Shown: positions 32,183 through 43,146 of the stretch, piece after piece
Position numbering within the stretch: position 1 is the first letter of the stretch
How the letters are laid out: each line of letters starts with the position of its first letter
Assembly (NCBI GenBank): GCA_022376925.1
Contig: JAIOJX010000025.1
Location: forward strand, 138,529,301-138,593,300
Direction: 5' to 3'
Length of the DNA stretch: 64,000 nucleotides
DNA from: Tragulus kanchil
Lineage: Eukaryota; Chordata; Mammalia; Artiodactyla; Tragulidae
The notes under the pieces: generated by a model
Seen by the model: the letters and a program-made list of their open reading frames with translations, nothing else
The model's database searches: none
What the model was told of the DNA's origin: nothing
Program-made: the position numbers and the translations under genes

Positions 32183-34338
32183 AATTTTAATATACAGGAC
32201 AGTTGTAAGGGACAAAAATGGCAATGGTGCCCTTTTTGAGGACATACATAGCAGTCACTTATTCTATGGCTAGTAAGTGACATAAAAAGCCCTTGCCAGG
32301 CCTCCGCCATCAGCTGGCTGTGAGACTTCAGGGCAAGTCATTTAACCTCTCTGACCTTCCCATTCCTCATCTGAAAAACAAGAAGACACATGTAACGGAT
32401 GATCTGAAGAGTCCCTCCAGTTCTTAAAAATCTGCCATTTGTGCAGAATCACTGTTCGTCCGCTCGAGCACAGAGTGGCTCCGTAAGCTTTGCACTGCAT
32501 CGCATTTGGACTACAATGACCTTGATGGACTGCCGACGCCCAGAGCACAGATCAGGGAGGTGCCTGTTTATTTCAGATCAAACTAGGCTGTGAAGTAGGT
32601 ATGTACCTACTGATGATAAGACTTGGAAATATCACAGTCTAAACCTGCAGGTGATTTTTAGAATAATACCAGCGCTTTGTCAGAAAATGCTGTCTATTAG
32701 TCCATGGAGGGGAAAAACCCCGGTCTTCAGTCGCTGCTGTCTCCTGCTGAGCTGGATTTCACTTTAAAATGCCGAAGTGTCTTCCCTTTGAGGATCTGAG
32801 CTCCTCGCGCAGCTGTCAAGGACACAAAGAATAAATAACTTGCTCTTAGCTACTTCTGCACAGAGCAGAAGTCTTTAGATCTGGGTGTGTTTGATTTTGC
32901 GTGTCCTCTTAAATTCATTTTAGCTATGGGAGTATCTGGAGTTCTCTCAAAAAAGACAGCAACTTTATTTTCCCTCCACCTTGTTTTTACAGACGTGGTC
33001 CGAAGGATGGCTGTGAAAAATCTGGGGAAATATAAATTGGCATTGTGAGAGCAACAGAATATGATGTGCTTGGAATTTCCACACCGTAGGAAAAGAGCCT
33101 CATAAATATAGATGTGCATTCCTATAAAATCATTCTCCAGCATTCCATATTACAGCAAAATATCACCCCTTTTAGCTCACATTCCAGCCTAACAATAACC
33201 CCGTTGATTGCCACAAAGGAACATAGACTCAGTTTAGGCACAGTGGTTCCCGGACTCTTTCCTAACCAAAAAAATTTTAATATACAGGACAGTTGTAAGG
33301 GACAAAAATGGCAATGGTGCCCTTTTTGAGGACATACATAGCAGTCACTTATTCTATGGCTAGTAAGTGACATAAAAAGCCCTTGCCAGGCCTCCGCCAT
33401 CAGCTGGCTGTGAGACTTCAGGGCAAGTCATTTAACCTCTCTGACCTTCCCATTCCTCATCTGAAAAACAAGAAGACACATGTAACGGATGATCTGAAGA
33501 GACCCTCCAGTTCTTAAAAATCTGCCATTTGTGCAGAATCACTGTTCGTCCGCTCGAGCACAGAGTGGCTCCGTAAGCTTTGCACTGCATCGCATTTGGA
33601 CTACAATGACCTTGATGGACTGCCGACGCCCAGAGCACAGATCAGGGAGGTGCCTGTTTATTTCAGATCAAACTAGGCTGTGAAGTAGGTATGTACCTAC
33701 TGATGATAAGACTTGGAAATATCACAGTCTAAACCTGCAGGTGATTTTTAGAATAATACCAGCGCTTTGTCAGAAAATGCTGTCTATTAGTCCATGGAGG
33801 GAAAACCTCGGTCTTCAGTCGCTGCTGTCTCCTGCTGAGCTGGATTTCACTTTAAAATGCCGAAGTGTCTTCCCTTTGAGGATCTGAGCTCCTCGCGCAG
33901 CTGTCAAGGACACAAAGAATAAATAACTTGCTCTTAGCTACTTCTGCACAGAGCAGAAGTCTTTAGATCTGGGTGTGTTTGATTTTGCGTGTCCTCTTAA
34001 ATTCATTTTAGCTATGGGAGTATCTGGAGTTCTCTCAAAAAAGACAGCAACTTTATTTTCCCTCCACCTTGTTTTTACAGACGTGGTCCGAAGGATGGCT
34101 GTGAAAAATCTGGGGAAATATAAATTGGCATTGTGAGAGCAACAGAATATGATGTGCTTGGAATTTCCACACCGTAGGAAAAGAGCCTCATAAATATAGA
34201 TGTGCATTCCTATAAAATCATTCTCCAGCATTCCATATTACAGCAAAATATCACCCCTTTTAGCTCACATTCCAGCCTAACAATAACCCCGTTGATTGCC
34301 ACAAAGGAACATAGACTCAGTTTAGGCACAGTGGTTCC
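32183..34338. repeat. Tandem duplication 9 (about 1.07 kb x 2)
   Basis: Copy A is 32183-33250 and copy B 33273-34338, with a 22-base filler (33251-33272). Differences include 'gagtccctcc' against 'gaccctcc' and 'ggggaaaaaccccggtc' against 'gggaaaacctcggtc'. With duplication 8 it puts the stretch 31060-31352 in the window three times. Confidence 0.92.
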
Positions 34339-36647
34339 ACTCTCCCCTCTGGTGTTATCTCAGTACATATAAAGAGGCCATAGATAGGTCTATTTTAATA
34401 GGTACATATTTCTACATATCTATAGATGGAAGAAGTGGTCCTCATTTATTTCCCTGAACGCTTAAAGGCAGGCTCATCTTCACAGTCTGGTTTCGAGTGA
34501 TTGCTTATGTCACAGTTCTTCCCATGACAATGCCTGAGTAGTGGGCAGAATAAAAGTCAACAAAAAGCCACATTTATCCCTGTATTGGATTTACTTGACA
34601 TCTGAGATTGCCAGCTAGGTTTTGGCAGTCCCTTTGAGTTGTCAATAAATCACACAAAGTGTCCAACAGCACAGTCTCCTCTGGGCCAGCTGAAGAAAAC
34701 ATGTGGAGCAGGAGCCACAGATCAGGTACAAGAGCCTCAGGCTTTGAGAGCTTGGGGCTCAGTCACCTTAGACCTGCAGTCCTGCCCTGGCCTGAGACCA
34801 CAGCAGGGCATGCCTGCAAAGACAGTCCTTTGTCTGCACAGAGAGGCTGCATTCCTGTCCCTGCATTCCTATCCTGTATGACCTGGGGCTTCCCCTCCTC
34901 CAGCCCTCAGTCTCCTCCCAGGCTTCCTAACCAGCAGCCTGAACTTGTTTTCTCCAGAGGAATTTTTAAGTCAGCTGCTTAATGGACATGCTCATTGTCA
35001 TTCTCAAAGCATTGTGTTTCTTTGGCAGAATGAACATGTCCGCGACATGAACCAACCAACACATTCTCATTCGTCCCCCTCCAGTTCCGACCCCCTACCC
35101 CCTGCCCCCTTCAGCTGCTGGGCCCACCATCAGGGCTGTAGCTTCTCCCCCGGGGCCTCTCCTCGGCCCCCTTCACCCTCCTCTCAATTTGCCGCTTTCT
35201 TTAACTCTCGACTTCATTTCTTAACATCATCCTCTTCATTTCCCAGCTTTCTTCCATATACCTTATTTCACCTGTTTTTATTGCATCTAGTATTTTTCCC
35301 CATTTCTCCTTTCATTTCCCATTGGTGGCCATGATAGCCATCCCATCTTCCGAGTTTATTTCAATCTAATGTGAACCAACATCACAACAGCCATCATCCT
35401 TAAAAGGGTCCTACATGAAGAAACTTTTCAGCACATTCATTCTGTGATGGTGGCAGAAATCCTAACTAAAGGGGATGTTAAGCCAGGCTCTCCTTGGAAG
35501 CTCATTAAAGAATCATTCTTTCCATTAGATGTAGAAGAAATACTCTCATCTTAGACCTTCAGGAGCGTTGGTAGATGGCAGATTCTGACAACAGAGGGTC
35601 TCAATCCAGGCTGATTGGGTAAATTTTCCAGCTATTGGCCAGCACACTTAGAGAAGAGATAACTGGTCAACCAAAAGCTGGACTGGGAGTCCCAGAGGGG
35701 ACCCCTGCTTGGGCTGTCACTAGGATGCAGGAGCTCTGCCTGCCACTCCTGCCCAGGTCCCCCTCCCTCTCCTGCAGGCAGCAAGTGTGCCACAGGGCCT
35801 GTGGCTTTGTTATACCGTGTCCTCTTGTCTAACACCATCGGCTGTTCTAACTGTGCCTGCTTATTGATCTGCTTAGAGTAGATACTAACTCCCGCTTCCT
35901 GCTAAACTCGTTTTGGAAGATACTCTTTGGCAGCCTTCTCCTCCCTGAAACCCCTTTAGGCTGCTCAAGCTGTACTTCACTGGCTGAACTCGGGGCTTTT
36001 GATGTGTGCTCCCTCCCCGTGGTGCAGGGGGAGCCGGGCTCAGGCTGAGACACAGCAGATCAAATACAAGTCCTTGTCTCTTGGTGCTCCTGAATGGCAT
36101 GCTGGGGTGCCCGGGGTGCGGGAATGGGGGCCTGGGGATCATCTCTTTCATGTCTCTGCAATCTCACAGTCCACCATGGAAGGCTGAGGGGGGAGCTGGG
36201 TGGAGGTGTATTTGATACCCTTGAGTTCAGAGAGGTGGCCGGGGAGGAGGGGGAGCTTTTCCCGCAAGGGAGCCCTCTGCTGGGGAACTTCAGTAAGGTG
36301 GTGAAAATGCTGCATCCTCTCTGTCCCCGTAAGAAGAGGGAAGTGCAGTGTAAATTGATGAGAACCAGTGGAATACAATGAAGATAACACTGAAGACATG
36401 GATGTTTTAGAAGACATGGATTCAAATCCCTTTGGGACCACTCATTCATTCCATAAGCTTGGGCCAGTGATCGGACCTTGATGACTTTTTTTTTTTTGTA
36501 AAGCAAGGAGATCAGATAAATGTGATTGCCAAGACTTTTTGCAGCTTTGTGGGGTTAAATATTAGCCACATTAAACATAAATATTAGATAATGTATTCTG
36601 TTCTTTTTATTTTCCCTTTGAATCATGAAAGACCTAGGTCTAGAGCC
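34339..36647. other. CRACD intron, unique sequence
   Basis: About 2.3 kb without a recognised exon. 35040-35340 is notably pyrimidine-rich. ORFs of 95-148 codons at 36060-36506 on both strands have no recognisable product. Confidence 0.45.
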
Positions 36648-36866
36648 AGAGGTAATTCTCAGCCAGAGGCAATCTTCCCCCACCAGGGGAGATTAGGACA
36701 ACGTCTGGAGGCATTTTTGGTTGTCTAAATAGGGGTTGCTGCTAACATTGAGTATCCCGAGGGCAGGGGTGGTGCTAAACATCCTACAGGGCACAGGAGA
36801 GCTCCCACAGCAAGGGATCATCTGTCCTCAAATGTCAATCCTGCTGAGTTTGAGAACCCCTGATGC
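36648..36866. repeat. MER20-like hAT-Charlie DNA transposon
   Basis: Order of blocks 'ccaggggagattaggacaac', 'gtctggaggcatttttggtt', 'ctaaacatcctacagggcac', 'gagtttgagaacccctgatg' follows the MER20 consensus as I remember it. Ancient element (eutherian-wide), about 220 bases. Its 3' end is repeated at 37924 by duplication 10. Confidence 0.6.
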
Positions 36867-37627
36867 AGATAAGGGCAGTCATTTGTACAGTGTATCTGAT
36901 TCATTATAGTAGTCTTTAAGATGACCATGACTTACCTTTATTTGTTCCTGGATAATCATTCATTTTCTATATGCATTAAATGTTTTATATCTAATATATC
37001 AAGGCCATAAAATTGTTTGCCTCTTATTCAAAACTATTACTTTTCTGTATTTTTCTTCAGGGAATATAATTCCTTCTTTAATCTGGCTTTTCTTTAATTC
37101 TAAATGCTACTTGTTAATTTCTATCCCGTTTTTCTCCCCCTTCTGCCCATCCATTCAGCTCCCTCCCACCAGTGGCCAGTCCCTCCCTGGCCTTCCTCCA
37201 GCCTTCTTTTCTGTCCATCCCCCACGGGGCTGCCTCTGGCCCACGGGTCACAGTGGGTAGGTACAGCAAGGCCAAGAGGACACCCTAGTGACAGGACAGG
37301 GTTGCTTCCAACTTACCCGTGTATTTAGGATCAGTCTTGGAAAGACTTGCGGGCCTGGGGCCTTCTTTCCCCTTGGCTGTTGTACCTGCTGTAACCTGAC
37401 AGGATGTTCAAGTTAGCGGTTGGTGAGGAAGGAAGATGAAATACAGATATTCAAGGGGAGTGTGGGCAAAAGGTGCTGGAGGGTGTCCTTCTTTGTGCAC
37501 CCACAATGGTCTTGATTTCCTCCAGTGGTTCTTGCATTTCATGAAACTATTTTCTATGTAATTTTTGTACCTTTGAAAGGCTTTTATATAAACAAAGTCA
37601 TAGAGGAATCAAAAAAATTTGTGTCTA

Positions 37628-37888
37628 GGGCTTCCCTGGTGGTCCAGTGGTTAAAGAGTCCACCTTGCAGTGCAAGGGGCGCCGGTTCGATCCCTCCTGG
37701 CCTGAGAAGATCCCACATGCCATGGAGCGGCTGGACCCATGTGTCCAATTACCGAGCCGGAGCTGTGGAGCGCATGCGCCCAGGGCTGGCGCTCAGCAGC
37801 AACAGAGGCAACTGCTATGGGAGGCCCACACGGGCCAAAGAACAAAGGTGGAAATAGATGAAAGACCAATACAAGTGGCCAAAAAAAA
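37628..37888 (+). repeat. tRNA-Glu-type SINE, copy A
   Basis: Head 'gggcttccctggtggtccag', B box 'ggttcgatccc', tail 'agaccaatacaagtggcc' plus A9. Repeated at 38726-38998 with A20. Confidence 0.9.
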
Positions 37889-38725
37889 ACGGAAAGAACT
37901 AAAAACAAAAAGCTTATGTCTTATCCTCAAATGCAATCCTGCTGAGTTTGAGAACCCCTGATGCAGATAAGGGCAGTCATTTGTACAGTGTATCTGATTC
38001 ATTATAGTAGTCTTTAAGATGACCATGACTTACCTTTATTTGTTCCTGGATAATCATTCATTTTCTATATGCATTAAATGTTTTATATCTAATATATCAA
38101 GGCCATAAAATTGTTTGCCTCTTATTCAAAACTATTACTTTTCTGTATTTTTCTTCAGGGAATATAATTCCTTCTTTAATCTGGCTTTTCTTTAATTCTA
38201 AATGCTACTTGTTAATTTCTATCCCGTTTTTCTCCCCCTTCTGCCCATCCATTCAGCTCCCTCCCACCAGTGGCCAGTCCCTCCCTGGCCTTCCTCCAGC
38301 CTTCTTTTCTGTCCATCCCCCACGGGGCTGCCTCTGGCCCACGGGTCACAGTGGGTAGGTACAGCAAGGCCAAGAGGACACCCTAGTGACAGGACAGGGT
38401 TGCTTCCAACTTACCCGTGTATTTAGGATCAGTCTTGGAAAGACTTGCGGGCCTGGGGCCTTCTTTCCCCTTGGCTGTTGTACCTGCTGTAACCTGACAG
38501 GATGTTCAAGTTAGCGGTTGGTGAGGAAGGAAGATGAAATACAGATATTCAAGGGGAGTGTGGGCAAAAGGTGCTGGAGGGTGTCCTTCTTTGTGCACCC
38601 ACAATGGTCTTGATTTCCTCCAGTGGTTCTTGCATTTCATGAAACTATTTTCTATGTAATTTTTGTACCTTTGAAAGGCTTTTATATAAACAAAGTCATA
38701 GAGGAATCAAAAAAATTTGTGTCTA

Positions 38726-38998
38726 GGGCTTCCCTGGTGGTCCAGTGGTTAAAGAGTCCACCTTGCAGTGCAAGGGGCGCCGGTTCGATCCCTCCTGGCC
38801 TGAGAAGATCCCACATGCCATGGAGCGGCTGGACCCATGTGTCCAATTACCGAGCCGGAGCTGTGGAGCGCATGCGCCCAGGGCTGGCGCTCAGCAGCAA
38901 CAGAGGCAACTGCTATGGGAGGCCCACACGGGCCAAAGAACAAAGGTGGAAATAGATGAAAGACCAATACAAGTGGCCAAAAAAAAAAAAAAAAAAAA
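38726..38998 (+). repeat. tRNA-Glu-type SINE, copy B
   Basis: Second copy of 37628-37888; the A tail is about 11 bases longer. Confidence 0.9.
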
Positions 38999-39035
38999 CG
39001 GAAAGAACTAAAAACAAAAAGCTTATGTCTTATCC

Positions 39036-39328
39036 GACTTTTTGATCAGAAATACCTCTCGGCCTCGCTGGAACTATTGGCATCTCCATGAAAGAGGTGG
39101 TTGGAAGGAAAAACATATGCCTCAAAGGTGGGAAAGAAAAAGAAATACTGGGAATGAGATTCAGTTACTAGAGGACTGCATCAGGGGTTACTGGGCTTGG
39201 TGTCTAGTCTAGAAACCAGTCATGTAGAGAATATGCCTTAGTGCCTGCTCGCTAGGCTGGAGAACCTGATTGTGGTTCTTGTGAACCACTTCAGTGCTTC
39301 AGAAGGTCTTTCTTTTGTTTCCCTCCAG
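39036..39328. other. CRACD intron end
   Basis: Unique sequence ending in the acceptor of the next exon ('ttccctccag' at 39319-39328). Confidence 0.6.
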
Positions 39329-39493
39329 CGACAGTTGGGCAAGAACCTCAAGTTTGGGCAGCCACCACCCCCCACCATCCCCATGAAGAAGGCAGACAGT
39401 GGCGAGGCTCGCTCAGAAGAGGACCCGTTCCTCACCAGTCCCATGGAAATTGTGACTCAGCAGGATCTTGTCCTCTCAGACACCGAGAACAAA
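39329..39493 (+). CDS. CRACD: CRACD coding exon 2 (of those seen)
   Basis: Flanked by 'ccctccag' and 'gtaagg'; 165 bases, 55 codons, phase 0 at both ends. It encodes 'RQLGKNLKFGQPPPPTIPMK' followed by an acidic stretch and 'SPMEIVTQQDLVLSDTENK' at the end. It joins directly to 'GKVKTLQ' of the previous exon, giving the CRACD-family N-terminal region (DUF4592 in Pfam, from memory). No known catalytic function; this part is probably a short helix plus a polyproline stretch. The frame is intact. Confidence 0.93.
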
Positions 39494-40107
39494 GTAAGGC
39501 TCCTCTGGGGAATGACTCGATTGCTCACAAGCCTGGGAGGATGCTGGGCAGCGGCCGGGGGCGTCAGTAACCCCGGGGCTGCAGGGAAGCACCATGGGAG
39601 AAGCTTTGCTGATGCGTAGTCCAGGGCTGGAGGGCACTTCCTGGGCAAGTCCCTTGAGCTGCAAGGGGCGTGGAAGAAGGGGAGGCAGGGAAGACGTGCC
39701 CTTGGCCCCCACTCTTCCCAGTGTCTCCACTTACTCTTGGAGACACCAGCTGGTCTCACCCTGCAGCTGCACTCTCCCCTCCGTGCCTTCGGTGTGAATC
39801 CTGAGTGCTTTCTTCCACACCTGTCCTCTGCATTTATGGCCACATAACTGTTTCCTCTCCATCTCTAAGTGTTGAGTTTCTTGAGGACAGACTGGACCTT
39901 ACATGTCTGTCTCCCCAGGACATGGTACGTCCTGCTTACTTAGGAGCATTGAGTCATTACTTGTGGAACCAGGTCTGACTTAAAGGGAAACGAGAAGAGC
40001 ATGAAGGAGGTGCTCCACAAGACAGAACATATCAAACAGACCAGCTTGAAGTCTACTTAGTGTGGAAAGTCGCATCAGCACTATCCTAACTTTTGTCTCT
40101 CGTCTTT
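39494..40107. other. CRACD intron, unique sequence
   Basis: No exon or repeat. The 128-codon antisense ORF at 39457-39843 overlaps the exon and has no recognisable product. Confidence 0.5.
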
Positions 40108-40416
40108 CTTTTTTTTTATGGCTGTGCTGGGCCTTCATTGCTGTGCGCGAGCTTTCTCTAGCAGTGGCGAGTGGGGCTACTCTTCATTGTGGTGACTTCT
40201 CAGTGCAGAGCACAGGCTCTAGGCACACAGGCTTCAGTAGCTGCAGCACATGGGCTCAGTAGTTTTGGATCGCCGGCTCCAGAGCTTGGGCTCAGTAGCT
40301 GCGGTGGATAGGTTTAGTTGCCCCACGGCATATGGGATCTTTCTGGAGCAGGGGTGGAACCCATGTCCCCTACATTGGCAGGCGGATGCCTTTGCCCTCT
40401 ACCGCCAGGGAAGGCC
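40108..40416 (-). repeat. Long tRNA-Glu SINE
   Basis: 'tatggctgtgctgggccttc' at the left end, 'gcagagcacaggctctaggc', and 'ctaccgccagggaaggcc' at the right. Reverse orientation. Confidence 0.85.
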
Positions 40417-41429
40417 AGTCTTTTGACTGGAAAGAAACACTCAGCAATTCTGAGAGTTTCTTTGGCAGCAAAAAGGATGCCTTTGGGCCTCTTTCGGGAA
40501 AAGGAGGAAATGTCCTACCAGTAGGTAGATAGACGATTCTGTAGCTGAGGCTCTGAGTCGTAACATGGTTTTAAGAAAGCATTCTTTGTGCCGTCCTACC
40601 ACGGTGCCTGAAACAATGTTGGGTGTTATTAAAATGCCCCTGGAAGAAGTTGTGCTAGTTATCAGCTAATACATCATAAGAGTAGTAAGAAAGATATGTG
40701 ACTTCTAGAGCAGAAGAAGGAAGGAAAGAAAGATGAGTCTCCCCTGTAGCCTGTCTCTGCCCGGGCCCAGCCCTGATGACTCCTAGCGCCCACACCTGTG
40801 GGTGGGGGGTGGGTGAGGCAGGCACAGGGCCCCTCTCCCTCACTGATCTCTAGTCTCTTGAGTGCTGGGCCGCAGCCTCAGCCATCAGCCTTGATGCAGG
40901 GATTCTATGGACTAGAGCAAGCGTCTTCCCTGTTAGAGAAGATCGGATAAGTGCAGGGCACAGTGGCCTGGGGGAGAGGGTGGGTCATCATTCAGCTGAG
41001 GGATCACAGAGACGGCAGGAGTACACACAGGACTGCCTCTGTGCAATTTACATTCTAATGAGAGGAGCGTTAGAACGTGCCACAAACAACTCGACAAATG
41101 AGAGCGTAATTTCAGATTAGTACAAATGCTGCCTAGAAAATAGGACAGGGTGACGAAGAAGTGAGCAATGTGGCTAAAGAGGGGTTTGCTTCTATAGACG
41201 AGGAGGTCAGAATGGCCCTGAGCAAACCTGGTCAAGGGGAGGGTGTTCTAGGCAGAAGGAAGAGTCCCAGAGATGGGACTCAGCTCGTCTGGAAAGTAGC
41301 AGAGAATGCAGGCCAGTGTGGATGAGGGTGAAGGGTGGCCGTGGAGCACAGTACAGATGCTGGATCGCACAGACCACGGGAGGAGGGGTGAAGTCTGTTC
41401 GAAAAGTGATAGGAAACCTCTGAGTAATT
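40417..41429. other. CRACD intron with an ancient repeat
   Basis: 40930-41429 resembles an old interspersed repeat: 'caatttacattctaatgaga', 'gcctagaaaataggacaggg', 'gttctaggcagaaggaagag', in that order. It continues after the SINE at 41577-41690. I could not assign the family. No exon. Confidence 0.4.
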
Positions 41430-41454
41430 TTTCATTTATTTTTTATTATTTTTA

Positions 41455-41574
41455 TTTTAGTATGTTGTTTTTTGGCCGTGCCGAAAGGATCTCAGTTCCC
41501 TGACCAGGGAGTGAACCCATGCCCCTGAATTGGGAGCTTGGTGTCTTAACCTCTGGACCACTAGGGAAGTTCCC
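41455..41574 (-). repeat. Short tRNA-derived SINE
   Basis: 'tggccgtgccgaaaggatct', 'cagttccctgaccagggagt' and 'ctggaccactagggaagttc'. It splits the older repeat around it. Confidence 0.8.
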
Positions 41575-41720
41575 CAGTGAGTGATTTTCAGCAGGGCAGT
41601 GTTTGATTTGTGTTTTCTAAAGATGCTTCTAAGTGCAGCGCAGACAACGGACTGTGGTAGGGCAAGCTGTTGTTCTGGCTCTGGAAGGGGTGATGTAACC
41701 CTTTGTAAACAAGGTGACAC

Positions 41721-42037
41721 AAGACAGAAGGTATAGGGCTTCCCTGGTGGTCCAGTGGGTAAGGACACTGACTTGCAGTGCAAGGGGCACTGGTTCAGTC
41801 CCTGGCCTGGGAGGATCCCACGTGCTGCGGAACGGCTAGGCCAATGTGTCTAACTACTGAGCCGGAGCTCTGGAGCACATGCGCCCAGAGCTGGTGCTCT
41901 GCAGCAAGAGAGGCCACTGTGATGGGAGGCCCACACAGGCCAAAGAACAAAGATGGATAAAAATAGATAAATGAAAGACCAATAGTAAAAAAAAAAAAGA
42001 AGTTTACTTAAAAAAAAAAAAAAGACAGAAGGTATAG
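41721..42037 (+). repeat. tRNA-Glu-type SINE with perfect target-site duplication
   Basis: Head at 41736 'gggcttccctggtggtccag', B box 'ggttcagtccc', two A-rich tail blocks (about 41987-41999 and 42010-42023). The flanking 16-base repeat 'aagacagaaggtatag' occurs at 41721-41736 and 42022-42037 without mismatch, suggesting a fairly recent insertion. Confidence 0.92.
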
Positions 42038-42521
42038 CTGGCACATGTGTCCCCAGGGCTGCAAAGCGACTAGGATGTGAATCATTAGCCTTTTTCCCTC
42101 TTCCTTCCTTCTATCCCTCCCTCCAAAGTTTTCTTGCCTCTGCTCTCCCGCCTCCTCAGCCCGGGCCCTGGATGTGCCATTGAAAGGGCCCTCTTTCCTT
42201 CTCACAGAGAAAGGATCTGGCAGGTGAAGGGGGTGGAAGAGGTCAGAATCTTGCCTCTCAGGTAGGGAGGCACAGGGCAGTCCCTGATCCTCTCAGCAGT
42301 GGGGAAACACCTCAGGAACTCAGATGGGAACTGGGTTGAACTCGGGGGAAAGGAGAGCGAACACTGAGCCCGTGGAGTCTGGACCTGAGCAGAGTCCCCT
42401 GCGTGAACCTGCGGCACGCTCTGCTCGGAGGAGGGGTGGCCCTCTGCACAGAGGCTCTCTGGTGTCTGCCCAGGACTTCCTGTGCTCCCGTTTGACTTGA
42501 GCACTCTCTCTGCTGTTCCAG
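42038..42521. other. CRACD intron, unique sequence
   Basis: No exon or repeat recognised; ends with the acceptor 'tgctgttccag'. Confidence 0.55.
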
Positions 42522-42590
42522 TCCAGTGAGACGCCAAGTTCTCCAAGTCCCCAGAATCCACCTGGAGCCAGAAGTGAGATGGAAGAGAAG
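42522..42590 (+). CDS. CRACD: CRACD coding exon 3
   Basis: A 69-base, 23-codon micro-exon between 'gctgttccag' and 'gtactg'. It encodes SSETPSSPSPQNPPGARSEM plus EEK, a Ser/Pro-rich linker. Both boundaries are phase 0, so skipping it would preserve the frame; alternative use is plausible. Identified by phase, splice sites and its match to the corresponding human CRACD segment as I recall it. Confidence 0.88.
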
Positions 42591-42952
42591 GTACTGTGAT
42601 TTGAACTTGTGTAACTTTCTTACTTAAATTTCCATTTTATTCCTTTTGTTGGGCGGTCTGCTGCCTCATTTTTCCATTCATAAATGCTGCCTTCATCCAT
42701 TACTTTAAGTCCCTTCAAAATGCAACCAGTGGTAGACGTTGGAGCATCTGTGTCCATGGCAATGCAACTGCTGGAACTGAATCCTGCTCTGAAAAACTGC
42801 CATTCTCGACACACCTGTTTGGAATCTCAGGTGTCAGTAGTTTTCCTAAGAGCATCATGTGTTAATACTTCAAGACCCTGGTAAGCCACTGGAAAAGACA
42901 TTCAAGAACACCTGGAGATAAAAAGCCTGTAAGGAAAACAGTATCCTTCTCT
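42591..42952. other. CRACD intron, unique sequence
   Basis: No exon or confident repeat. Part resembles an L1 3' end ('gtccatggcaatgcaactgc' region), too weak to call. Confidence 0.4.
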
Positions 42953-43146
42953 TTGTTGTTTCAGTCGCTACGTCCTGACTCTTTTGCGATCCCATGGGCT
43001 GTAGCCCACCAGGCTCCTTTGTCCATGAGATTTCCTAGGTGAGAATACTGGAGAAGGTTGCCATTCCCTCCTCTAGGGAAATCTTCCCAGCCCAGGGATC
43101 GAATCCACATCTCCTGCATTGGCAGGCAGAGCCACCTGGGAAGCCC
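42953..43146 (-). repeat. Bov-tA/BovA2-type SINE
   Basis: 'cccatgggctgtagcccacc', 'agggatcgaatccacatctc', and the end 'gagccacctgggaagcccc'. Reverse orientation, with a small internal loss near its head. Confidence 0.88.

Larger units (their letters stand above)
30298..32475. repeat. Tandem duplication 8 (about 1.05 kb x 2)
   Basis: Copy A is 30298-31352 and copy B 31422-32475, offset about 1,124. The 69-base filler 31353-31421 is not in copy B but looks like a corrupted version of what follows copy B ('gctgatggactggg' against 'cttgatggactgcc'). Copy B begins with a T missing ('acgtttggttttgagg'). Confidence 0.92.
36825..39035. repeat. Tandem duplication 10 (about 1.1 kb x 2)
   Basis: Copy A is 36825-37926 and copy B 37924-39035. 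The most visible difference is the SINE's A-run: 9 A in copy A (about 37882) and 20 A in copy B (about 38980). Otherwise the copies look identical through unique sequence and SINE. Confidence 0.93.
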
